A stretch of 36,922 nucleotides of DNA from Acidimicrobiia bacterium (GTDB lineage: Bacteria; Actinomycetota; Acidimicrobiia; IMCC26256; PALSA-555), in the NCBI GenBank assembly GCA_009694435.1, contig SHUY01000010.1, positions 1 to 36,922 of the forward strand, in the 5' to 3' direction. Position numbers and translations under genes: made by a program. This document shows positions 26,131 through 33,447 of the stretch, piece by piece. Position 1 is the first letter of the stretch, and every line of letters begins with the position of its first letter. The notes below the pieces were generated by a model, which saw only the letters and a program-made list of their open reading frames with translations, did not search any database and had not been told where the DNA came from.

Positions 26131-26601
26131 ATGCCAAGTTCGACGCCGGTCCGTGAAGTAATGACTACCAAAGTAATTACTTTGACTCCCGATCAAAGTT
26201 TTGCCGTGGCGGCTGACACTTTGGCCGACAACAAAATTGGAGCGGTTCCGGTTGTCGACACCGCGGGGAAGGTCGTGGGGGTTTTGCGCGACGAGGATCT
26301 AATTGTTTCCGAATCTAATTTGCACGCACCGACTTGGTTTTCGTTTATGGGGGCCGAGTTTCCCTTGCCGGGTGAGTCAAAGAAATTTGAGTCTGAGTTA
26401 CGCCGCATGACCGCAGCAACAGTTGATCAACTAATGGCTACTGATGGGCCAACTTGCGGTCCCGACGATACTCTTGGGACGGTAGCGGCGGCCATGCACG
26501 ACAACGACATTACCCATATGCCCGTAGTTGACTCTGACGGCAAACTTGTGGGCATTATTTCGCGTGGTGATCTTGTTCGTCGGGTTGCGGCCGATAAGTG
26601 A
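26131..26601 (+). CDS. CBS-domain pair protein
   Basis: 156 residues that consist almost wholly of two CBS motifs. The first is VREVMTTKVITLTPDQSFAV through GAVPVVDTAGKVVGVLRDED; the second is VDQLMATDGPTCGPDDTLGT through HMPVVDSDGKLVGIISRGDL. Such pairs bind adenosyl ligands and act as energy sensors. No catalytic domain is attached, so the partner is unknown. It lies between nnr and alr and overlaps alr by 4 bases (GTGA), suggesting joint expression. Confidence 0.9.
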   Translation: MPSSTPVREVMTTKVITLTPDQSFAVAADTLADNKIGAVPVVDTAGKVVGVLRDEDLIVSESNLHAPTWFSFMGAEFPLPGESKKFESELRRMTAATVDQLMATDGPTCGPDDTLGTVAAAMHDNDITHMPVVDSDGKLVGIISRGDLVRRVAADK

Positions 26602-27728
26602 GCGAACTTCCCGGCCTGCGGCCGGTATGGGGCGAAGTCGACTTGGGCGCGATACGCGCCAATGTAGAGATTTTGCTGGACGCAGTAGCGCCGGCTCAGT
26701 TGCTGGCGGTAGTCAAGGCTGATGGATACGGTCACGGGTCTATTCCGGTCGCGCGCGCCGCGTTGGCCGCGGGAGCCCAGTGGCTCGGCGTTGCCCTCGT
26801 TGAAGAAGGAGTAACGCTTAGAGAAGCTGGCATCACGGCTCCGATTCTCATGCTCTCTGAGCCTCCCCTGACGGCCGCGGCCGCGGTGGTTAAAAACGGT
26901 CTTACTCCGGTGGTGTACACCCGACGGGGGATTGAAGCGCTGGCGGTCGCAGCTAATAAATCTGATACCTCTTCGGCACTAGCAGTGCACCTAAAAATTG
27001 ACACCGGAATGCACCGAGTGGGTTGCACTCCGAGTGAGGCGCCCGAACTAATTGAATTGATTTCGAGTCTTCCTGGAGTAACGCTCGGCGGTTTGTGCAC
27101 GCATTTGGCTAACGCCGATGACCTCCAAGATTCTTATACCGACGATCAGATAGCAGTGTTCGAAAAAGTGCTGGAAGGAGTAGCCGACCGCCCCGACTTG
27201 ATCCACGCGGCTAACTCGGCCGGGGCTATTGCTCATCCTTCTACTCGTTTTAATCTTGTGCGCGCGGGTATTGCTATATACGGAGTCGCCCCGAGTCTCG
27301 AAGTCAGTAAAAAGATCTCGCTTTTACCTGCGCTTTCGCTGCACGCCCGGGTAGCCTTCGTTCATCGGTTATCGGCGGGAGCCAAAGTTTCGTACGGGTC
27401 TCGCTACGAACTTAAAAATGCGGCCACGATAGTTACGGTTCCCATCGGCTATGCCGACGGGGTGCCTCGTAGTCTGGGATTGACCGGCGGCGAAGTACTA
27501 ATTAACGCTCGCCGTTACCCTTTGGCGGGTACGGTGACTATGGATCAATGTATGGTTGACGTTGGCGACGATGAAATTGCCGTGGGGGATGAGGTGGTTT
27601 TGCTCGGTCGTCAGGGAAACGAAGAGATAACGGCCCAAGAGTGGGCCGATCGCTTAGCCATGATTCCGTGGGAGGTTGTCAGCGGGATCGGACCGCGAGT
27701 GCCGCGACGTTATCGGGGGGAAGTATGA
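26598..27728 (+). CDS. alr: Alanine racemase
   Basis: PLP enzyme making D-alanine for peptidoglycan. The PLP Lys is K40 in AVVKADGYGHG, the catalytic Tyr is Y265 in KVSYGSRYEL, and TMDQCMVDV and PIGYADGVPR are family blocks. GTG at 26598 overlaps the CBS gene stop, giving 376 residues. The end overlaps the hydrolase gene by an ATGA. Its co-location with glmM and glmS fits a cell-wall precursor theme. Confidence 0.96.
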   Translation: MSELPGLRPVWGEVDLGAIRANVEILLDAVAPAQLLAVVKADGYGHGSIPVARAALAAGAQWLGVALVEEGVTLREAGITAPILMLSEPPLTAAAAVVKNGLTPVVYTRRGIEALAVAANKSDTSSALAVHLKIDTGMHRVGCTPSEAPELIELISSLPGVTLGGLCTHLANADDLQDSYTDDQIAVFEKVLEGVADRPDLIHAANSAGAIAHPSTRFNLVRAGIAIYGVAPSLEVSKKISLLPALSLHARVAFVHRLSAGAKVSYGSRYELKNAATIVTVPIGYADGVPRSLGLTGGEVLINARRYPLAGTVTMDQCMVDVGDDEIAVGDEVVLLGRQGNEEITAQEWADRLAMIPWEVVSGIGPRVPRRYRGEV

Positions 27729-28717
27729 GTATTTCGAGATCCGCGTGGCGAACAGCCGGGGCTCTTGTCGGCGCCGCGGGGGTAACTGCGGTGGCGGCTT
27801 ACGGCGCGCAGAGGACCATCATGGGCGATTTACGCCGCCGGCCTGATCCTGATGCCGGGTCGCTGGGGCCGCTTGAGGTCGACGAAATTAAACAGTTTCC
27901 CGCTCACGACGGGGGTGTACTCACCGCATTTATCCGCGGCGAAGGGCCTACGGTGGTTTTATCGCACGGAATAACGATTGACTCACGGGTCTGGACCAAG
28001 CAGTTTGTTTCGTTACCCAAGGCTGGTCTGCGGGTGGTGGCGTTTGATCATCGCGGCCACGGGCAATCGATGGTGGGAGAAACGGGTTACTCCTTAAACA
28101 ACTTAGGTTGTGACCTGCGCACAGTGTTAGAAGAGCTAGATATTCACGACGCGGTTTTAGTCGGTCACTCAATGGGTGGAGTGGGAGTACAAGAGTTCGC
28201 TATTCACCAAATCGACGCGCTCAAAAAACGCGTGCGGGGTTTAGTTTTGCTGTCCACTTTTTCACAAGTACCAGCTATAGCACCAGTCTTTTCGAGTCGG
28301 TTTCCTGGCTCAATGTCGCTTAGTCATTTAATGCGCCGATCAAATTTAGGAACCGTAATAGCCCGAGCCGGTTTCGGCCGCGAGCCAAAAGCTAGTCACG
28401 TTGAGTTAACTCGGTTGATGGTGGCCGAATGTGACGAGCGAACGGCAAGAGAAGCATCCTTGCCCTTAGCCCACGTAAATTTTATTTCTGACCTAGCCGA
28501 GCTCAACATTCCTACTTTAGTAATTAATGGTACGGCTGATCTATTGACTCCTCTTTCGGGAGCACAACGAACGGCTGACGCGATCAACGGGGCAAATTTA
28601 GAAATACTCAATGGCGCCGGCCACATGATTATGTTGGAACGCTCACAAACATTCGATGAGTTAGTGCAGGAGTTTGTTCGCTCGGTGGGCCTGACGCCGA
28701 GGGTCTCGGCCGGGTGA
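27725..28717 (+). CDS. Alpha/beta hydrolase, membrane-anchored
   Basis: 330 residues. An N-terminal hydrophobic stretch (about residues 9-28, AGALVGAAGVTAVAAYG) suggests a signal anchor. The hydrolase fold has VVLSHGITID (oxyanion HG at 81-82), nucleophile S149 in VGHSMGG, acid D272 in NGTADLLTP and H300 in GAGHMIMLE. The ATG at 27725 overlaps alr; the start at 27641 is rejected as alr readthrough. Genes of this kind follow alr in other actinobacteria, but the substrate is not known. Confidence 0.88.
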   Translation: MSISRSAWRTAGALVGAAGVTAVAAYGAQRTIMGDLRRRPDPDAGSLGPLEVDEIKQFPAHDGGVLTAFIRGEGPTVVLSHGITIDSRVWTKQFVSLPKAGLRVVAFDHRGHGQSMVGETGYSLNNLGCDLRTVLEELDIHDAVLVGHSMGGVGVQEFAIHQIDALKKRVRGLVLLSTFSQVPAIAPVFSSRFPGSMSLSHLMRRSNLGTVIARAGFGREPKASHVELTRLMVAECDERTAREASLPLAHVNFISDLAELNIPTLVINGTADLLTPLSGAQRTADAINGANLEILNGAGHMIMLERSQTFDELVQEFVRSVGLTPRVSAG

Positions 28718-29580
28718 GCGATGCGTTGGTTGCCGGTGTAGTCGTCGGACACTGGACGGGGACGGCTACCGGGGTAACGGTGGTGCTGTGTCCACCGAAT
28801 ACGGTTGGTTCGGCGGAGATTCGCGGCGGCGCTCCGGCGACTCGAGAAATTGCGCTGTTGGCGCCCGAACGCTTAGTCGAGCACGTTGATGCGGTGGTCT
28901 TTACTGGGGGCTCGGCTTTTGGCTTAGCGGCGGCTGACGGGGCCATGGCCTGGTTAGCCGAGCAGGGTCGAGGTTTTCCTACCCGCTCAGGCCCGGTTCC
29001 TATCGTTCCCACTGCAGCCATATTCGACCTTGGTGACGACCCTCCCCCCGGAGCGGCCGAGGGCCGCGCGGCCATAGAGGCGGCCGCTTCGGGCACGGGC
29101 GATCAGTGGTCGGGGTTAGTAGGGGCTGGGCGAGGGGCCACCGTGGGCAAGTGGCGAGGAGGCGAGTATTCGTGTCCGGGAGGAGTGGGGCGAGCCACCG
29201 GTACGGTCAACGGCGCCACCGTGGGCGCATTAGCGGTCGTTAACGCGGTCGGTGATGTGGTGCGGGCCGACGCAACTGTTCTTGCGGGTTCGAGCGCTCC
29301 CCTTGACGACGAAATGTTCCCTAATCCCGAATCCGCCCTCGGCGCGACCACTCTCGTTGTTGTGGCTACTGACGCTCGACTCAATAAAACCGAATGCCAT
29401 CTTTTGGCTCAGAGCGGTCATCTAGGGTTGGCTCACTCTATTCGCCCTTCACACACTCGTCATGATGGTGATCTAGTCGTAGCTTTAGCCACCGGCCAAG
29501 TTGAAGTTGCGTTCGACCGTTTACGAGTAGTAGTAACCGATGTTGTCGCCGCCGCGATACGTAACTCGGTAGAAAATTAG
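28714..29580 (+). CDS. P1-family (DmpA-like, S58) peptidase
   Basis: Member of the self-cleaving N-terminal nucleophile family that includes L-aminopeptidase D-esterase DmpA. FTGGSAFGLAAADGAM (63-78), the Gly-rich TVGKWRGGEYSCPGGVG (143-159), VNGATVGALAVVNAVGD (165-181) and the block ATTLVVVATDARL (211-223) with HTRHDGDLVVALATG are typical. The predicted nucleophile is T212, at the new N terminus after cleavage. The residue before it is Ala rather than the Asn I would expect. Length 288. GTG start overlaps the hydrolase stop. Physiological substrate unknown. Confidence 0.85.
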   Translation: MSDALVAGVVVGHWTGTATGVTVVLCPPNTVGSAEIRGGAPATREIALLAPERLVEHVDAVVFTGGSAFGLAAADGAMAWLAEQGRGFPTRSGPVPIVPTAAIFDLGDDPPPGAAEGRAAIEAAASGTGDQWSGLVGAGRGATVGKWRGGEYSCPGGVGRATGTVNGATVGALAVVNAVGDVVRADATVLAGSSAPLDDEMFPNPESALGATTLVVVATDARLNKTECHLLAQSGHLGLAHSIRPSHTRHDGDLVVALATGQVEVAFDRLRVVVTDVVAAAIRNSVEN

Positions 29581-29583
29581 TTC

Positions 29584-30195
29584 ATGGTTAATAAACTTTC
29601 GTGGTCAACTTGGGACGAATTGCAACAAAGTGCCCTCCGATGTACCGCTTGCGATCTTGGGGCTACTCGCACCCAAGTCGTTTTTGGCTCGGGGCCAAAA
29701 AGTGTGCGGTTAGTGATAATCGGTGAGGCTCCCGGCGCGGAAGAGGACCGACAAGGATTTCCGTTCGTAGGCCGCTCGGGGGCACTGCTTGATCGCTTGC
29801 TCAACTCAGTAGGGATTGGGCGGGCCGAGGTTTACATCGCCAACGTAATCAAGTGTCGCCCGCCCGATAATCGCAACCCCAGTGCTCGCGAAATCGCTAC
29901 CTGTCGCCCGTTTCTTGAAGCCCAACTTGAGTTTTTGCGTCCCGAGATAATCGTTCCGTTAGGTAACTTCGCCACTCGCTTTATCCTCAACACCAAGGTT
30001 GGAATAACGAAATTACGAGGCCAGATAATAGATCTGCCCGCAGGCTCCATGGGGACCCCGCCCCATTTGCGCGCGGTGGTGATTCCGGTCTTGCACCCGG
30101 CGGCGGTGTTGCGGGGCGGGGAAGCGGCTTTTTCTCGGGCGCAAGTTGATTTCGCGGTTATTGCTCAAACTCTCAGTTCGCTTTTGGCGTCATGA
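29584..30195 (+). CDS. Uracil-DNA glycosylase, family 4 (iron-sulfur type)
   Basis: Removes uracil from DNA as the first step of base-excision repair. Four cysteines, C20-x2-C23, C91 and C107, match the 4Fe-4S ligands of family 4 enzymes. The active-site motif GEAPGAEEDRQGFPFVGRSG (47-66) and the HPA motif in VLHPAAVL are present. Length 203. ATG at 29584 lies 3 bases after the peptidase gene. It precedes tsaE by 13 bases. Confidence 0.93.
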   Translation: MVNKLSWSTWDELQQSALRCTACDLGATRTQVVFGSGPKSVRLVIIGEAPGAEEDRQGFPFVGRSGALLDRLLNSVGIGRAEVYIANVIKCRPPDNRNPSAREIATCRPFLEAQLEFLRPEIIVPLGNFATRFILNTKVGITKLRGQIIDLPAGSMGTPPHLRAVVIPVLHPAAVLRGGEAAFSRAQVDFAVIAQTLSSLLAS

Positions 30196-30208
30196 GGCCA
30201 AAAGTCTG

Positions 30209-30703
30209 ATGGAGTTATCTCTTATTAGCGGCGCACCGTTAACTACGCAAGCGGTAGGACAGGTTTTGAGCGAACAGGCCGAGCTTGGCGACGTAGTAAT
30301 TCTTACTGGCGACCTTGGCGCGGGTAAAACTGAATTCGTTAAGGGTTACGCTCTCGGTTTAGGTATTAGTGAAAGCGTGGTTAGTCCAACTTTTACTATC
30401 GTCCACGAATATTTTGGGCGCGAGGCACTAAACCATGTCGACGCCTATCGTCTTGAGAGCGTTCAGGAATATCTTGACCTCGGTCTTGAGGAACGAATGG
30501 ACTCTTCGGTTACGGTGGTGGAGTGGGGGGAGTTGGTACGCAGCGAATTGTCGCCCAATCGATTAGAGGTCGTTATTGAGTTTGGGGTTAAAGACGACGC
30601 GCGAATCATCACTCTGCGCCCGATGGGAGATTCGTGGCTTGATCGCCTCACTGCTTTAGCGCCAGTCTTAGCGGTTATCACTCCAGTTGAGGAGCGGGAA
30701 TGA
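30209..30703 (+). CDS. tsaE: tRNA t6A biosynthesis ATPase TsaE
   Basis: P-loop ATPase that drives the TsaB-TsaD complex in making N6-threonylcarbamoyladenosine at tRNA position 37. Walker A is GDLGAGKT at residues 34-41. VSPTFTIVHEYFG, HVDAYRL and VTVVEWGE are the other TsaE blocks. I chose ATG 30209 (164 residues); a start at 30146 would overlap the glycosylase gene and add unrelated residues. The end overlaps tsaB by an ATGA. Confidence 0.94.
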   Translation: MELSLISGAPLTTQAVGQVLSEQAELGDVVILTGDLGAGKTEFVKGYALGLGISESVVSPTFTIVHEYFGREALNHVDAYRLESVQEYLDLGLEERMDSSVTVVEWGELVRSELSPNRLEVVIEFGVKDDARIITLRPMGDSWLDRLTALAPVLAVITPVEERE

Positions 30704-31401
30704 CTTTTATCCTCGGGCTCGATACCTCCACCAATTTCGTTGGCGTCGCTCTAGCCGACAACGGGAAAAAAGTCGCGGCTGAGTCGCACTTTGCTGCGCG
30801 TCAACACGCCGAGGTGATGGCCCCCACAATCGTCGATGTACTCAGTTCGGCTGGAGTTACGCCGCACGATTTGGCCGCAATTGCGGTCGGGATTGGCCCC
30901 GGTTTGTTCACCGGACTGCGGGTAGGCGTCACCACCGCGCTAGTTATGGCCCAGGCGCTAGATATCCCATTGTTGGCGGTATCAAGTCTGGAGTTGATGG
31001 CGGCAGGCTTGGGCGAGGTGACCCGCGAGATAGTGACAGTTTTCGACGCCAAACGAGGCGAGGTTTTTTATGCCTCGTTCCGGGCAGGCGAACCAACGCC
31101 GGTGCGGCTCAGTGTCGATGCTGTGGTTGACCCCACCGAACTTGTGGATCAGCTTATGGCGCGGGCGAGTGATTTGGTGCTGCTCGGCGACGCGGTGAGT
31201 GCGTACCCAGAGATCTTTGCTCGTCTTGCCCACGCCGAGGTAGCCGAAACCGATTTTTGGGTGCCGTCGGTCACTGCTCTAGTGGGCATTGCCGCTAGTC
31301 GTCTCGCTCGGGGTGAAGTTGATCCCCTCGAGTCAGTGGTACCTAATTATTTACGCACTAGTGATGCAATAATCCCCACCGGCCGTAAGGGGCCAAGGTG
31401 A
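30700..31401 (+). CDS. tsaB: tRNA t6A biosynthesis protein TsaB
   Basis: ASKHA-fold partner of TsaD. ILGLDTSTNFVGVAL opens the N-terminal domain; GIGPGLFTGLRVGVTTALVM and FDAKRGEVFYASF are strongly conserved in TsaB. Length 233. It overlaps tsaE and rimI by 4 bases each, indicating tight coupling of the t6A set. Confidence 0.94.
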   Translation: MTFILGLDTSTNFVGVALADNGKKVAAESHFAARQHAEVMAPTIVDVLSSAGVTPHDLAAIAVGIGPGLFTGLRVGVTTALVMAQALDIPLLAVSSLELMAAGLGEVTREIVTVFDAKRGEVFYASFRAGEPTPVRLSVDAVVDPTELVDQLMARASDLVLLGDAVSAYPEIFARLAHAEVAETDFWVPSVTALVGIAASRLARGEVDPLESVVPNYLRTSDAIIPTGRKGPR

Positions 31402-31922
31402 TTGCCGAGTCAGAAATTATAGAAGTAACACCGCTGCGTCGGCGCCACTTGCGCGGTGTACTGCGCATTGAGCGTGCAGTTTATTCTCAGCCGTGGTCAC
31501 ACGGGCTTTTTGTTTCTGAGTTAGCTCTACGCAACACTCGTACTTATTTTGTGGCTCGAGTTGGATCTAAGGTAGTGGGTTACGGTGGACTAATGGAAGC
31601 GACCGACGAAGGTCACATTACTACTTTGGCGGTTGACCCTGAGTGGACCCGCCGCGGAATTGCTACTCGGTTACTTATATCGTTGTTCGAATCCGCTCGC
31701 AGCCACGGAACGGCCGATGTAACTCTTGAGGTACGAGTTTCCAACCTCGCCGCTCAAGCGTGTTACCGCAACTTTGGTTTTGTCCCCGCAGGAATGCGCA
31801 AGAATTATTATCCTGATACCAAAGAAGACGCTCTGATTATGTGGGTCCACGAAGTCGATACGCCGGCTTACGGCGAACGCCTAGAGTCGCTCGCAGAGCG
31901 ACTGGGACCCGTCAGCCAATAA
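31398..31922 (+). CDS. rimI: Ribosomal protein S18 alanine N-acetyltransferase-like GNAT protein
   Basis: GNAT acetyltransferase of 174 residues. The acetyl-CoA loop is RRGIAT at 85-90, following TTLAVDPEWTR. VRVSNLAAQACYRNFGFVPA and YYPDTKEDALIMW match RimI. A short C-terminal tail (about residues 152-174) is extra. It sits between tsaB and tsaD, the usual place of rimI in actinobacteria. GTG start overlaps tsaB, and its stop shares one base with tsaD. The true acetylation target is not provable here. Confidence 0.9.
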   Translation: MIAESEIIEVTPLRRRHLRGVLRIERAVYSQPWSHGLFVSELALRNTRTYFVARVGSKVVGYGGLMEATDEGHITTLAVDPEWTRRGIATRLLISLFESARSHGTADVTLEVRVSNLAAQACYRNFGFVPAGMRKNYYPDTKEDALIMWVHEVDTPAYGERLESLAERLGPVSQ

Positions 31923-32947
31923 TGCCAACGCTTAAGGCCGTATTGGGTCTAGAAACCTCGTGTGACGAAACTGCCGCCGCCCTGGTAGACGAAGGACGAA
32001 TCGTGCGCGCGTCAGTGGTTTCGAGTCAGATTGATCTTCACGCTCGCTACGGCGGAGTGGTGCCCGAGATCGCCAGCCGAGCCCATCTCGAACTAATCGG
32101 GCCCGTGGTGGCGGAAGCGTTTGAATCTGCGGGTTCAACCCTGAACGCCGTTGACGCCGTAGCCGCGTGCTCCGGGCCCGGTTTAGCCGGAGCGCTATTG
32201 GTTGGGGTAACTGCGGCCAAGGCGCTCGCTCTAGTAGCAGGAGTCCCTTACGTTGGAGTAAATCATCTTGAGGCCCACCTTTACGGAGCGTGGTTACAAA
32301 ATCCTGACCTAAAACTTCCGGTCGTTATGTTGTTGGTTTCGGGCGGCCATACTTTGCTCGTAGCAGTTGACGGTCGAGGGAAGTACCGAGTGCTGGGTGA
32401 GACGGTCGATGATGCTGCCGGCGAAGCGTTCGATAAAGTTGCGCGCTTGCTTGGGTTTGGGTATCCCGGTGGCCCCGAGGTAGACCGTCACGCTCGCATC
32501 GGCTCACCCACGGCCGTAGATTTTCCCCGCGCGATGCGGGGGTCACTAAATTTTTCCTTCGCGGGGCTAAAGACTGCGGTGGCATTGCATCTGCGAGAGC
32601 ACCCCGAGGTACTTACTTCCGAATTTGGAGTGGACGATATCGCCGCTTCATTTCAAGCCGCCGCGGTTGACCAACTAAGGGAAAAACTCGCCGCCGCGGC
32701 GGACATGGTTAACGCCACCACGCTGGTGCTCGGCGGCGGAGTGGCGGCCAATTCGGCTTTACGATCCAGTGTGGTTGAACTGGCTGAGACCACTGGTCGC
32801 GATGCACTTTTGGCTCCGTTAGAGCTGTGTACTGACAACGCCGCCATGATCGCCGCAGCAGGGTGGTGGCGCCTCCAGAGCGATGGGCCTACTCCGTTGA
32901 GCGCGGGGATCGACCCCAGCGCCCGCTTGCCTGGGTCAACCCCGTGA
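31922..32947 (+). CDS. tsaD: tRNA N6-adenosine threonylcarbamoyltransferase TsaD
   Basis: Transfers the threonylcarbamoyl group to A37 of ANN-decoding tRNAs. LGLETSCDETAAALV is the N-terminal signature. H115 and H119 (NHLEAH) and D305 (CTDNAAMIA) are the metal ligands. LVSGGHTLLV and VLGGGVAANSALR bind nucleotide. ATG 31922 gives 341 residues; the earlier frame start at 31841 belongs to rimI. It ends the long same-strand series before the separate groES unit. Confidence 0.96.
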   Translation: MPTLKAVLGLETSCDETAAALVDEGRIVRASVVSSQIDLHARYGGVVPEIASRAHLELIGPVVAEAFESAGSTLNAVDAVAACSGPGLAGALLVGVTAAKALALVAGVPYVGVNHLEAHLYGAWLQNPDLKLPVVMLLVSGGHTLLVAVDGRGKYRVLGETVDDAAGEAFDKVARLLGFGYPGGPEVDRHARIGSPTAVDFPRAMRGSLNFSFAGLKTAVALHLREHPEVLTSEFGVDDIAASFQAAAVDQLREKLAAAADMVNATTLVLGGGVAANSALRSSVVELAETTGRDALLAPLELCTDNAAMIAAAGWWRLQSDGPTPLSAGIDPSARLPGSTP

Positions 32948-32953
32948 TTGAGT

Positions 32954-32982
32954 TTGCCCATCTTGGCGTCGGGGGGTATCGT
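32954..32982 (+). promoter_or_regulatory. Probable groES promoter
   Basis: TTGCCC (32954-32959), 17-base spacer, TATCGT (32977-32982), ending just before the CIRCE element. Transcription would start within the operator, the usual layout for HrcA-repressed genes. Motif-based call. Confidence 0.6.
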
Positions 32983-32983
32983 G

Positions 32984-33010
32984 TTAGCACTCACCACTTG
33001 TGAGTGCTAA
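32984..33010 (+). promoter_or_regulatory. CIRCE operator (HrcA-binding inverted repeat)
   Basis: TTAGCACTC (32984-32992), nine bases, GAGTGCTAA (33002-33010): a perfect match to the CIRCE consensus. It lies between the promoter and the groES ribosome binding site, so groES should be repressed by HrcA and induced by heat or protein misfolding. hrcA itself is not in the window. Confidence 0.95.
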
Positions 33011-33042
33011 TCCCAACCACCAACCGCCCAGGAGGCGTCCGC

Positions 33043-33333
33043 ATGAAACTGCAACCACTAGATGACCGCATTGTTGTTCGGGCTAACGAGGCCGAAGAGA
33101 CCACCGTTAGCGGGCTAGTCATTCCCGATACCGCCAAAGAGAAGCCTCAGCAGGGTGAAGTTTTGGCTGTAGGGCCTGGCCGTCGTTCAGAGACTTCAGG
33201 CGATGTCGTTCCTATGGACATTGCGGTGGGCGACACAGTCGTCTACTCCAAGTACGGTGGCACCGAAATTGCCGTTGACGGCGAGGATCTTCTCATCCTC
33301 ACCAGCCGTGACGTACTCGCCAAACTCAAGTAG
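33043..33333 (+). CDS. groES: Co-chaperonin GroES
   Basis: Heptameric lid of the GroEL chaperonin. [39 protein letters not shown], the mobile loop and the end [14 protein letters not shown] are characteristic. ATG 33043 follows AGGAGG at a good distance and gives 96 residues; a start at 33004 would lie inside the CIRCE element. groEL is not next to it: a converging protease gene follows, so groEL must be elsewhere, a layout seen in some actinobacteria. Confidence 0.97.
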   Translation: MKLQPLDDRIVVRANEAEETTVSGLVIPDTAKEKPQQGEVLAVGPGRRSETSGDVVPMDIAVGDTVVYSKYGGTEIAVDGEDLLILTSRDVLAKLK

Positions 33334-33379
33334 GTCGTAGCGCTTTAGTCAAGAAGACTAAGGCGGTTTTAAAATCGAA

Positions 33380-33412
33380 AAACGCCCGAGACCATAATGG
33401 TCTCGGGCGTTT
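33380..33412. terminator. Bidirectional intrinsic terminator between groES and the subtilase gene
   Basis: A perfect 14-bp stem, AAACGCCCGAGACC (33380-33393) and GGTCTCGGGCGTTT (33399-33412), with loop ATAAT. A-rich sequence precedes it on the plus strand, so minus-strand transcripts get a T-rich tail and strong termination. Plus-strand transcripts end in TTTCTC, which is weaker. It separates two converging genes. Confidence 0.92.
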
Positions 33413-33447
33413 CTCGTCAGCAACCCAGGAGTGGTAAAGGTGGGGGA

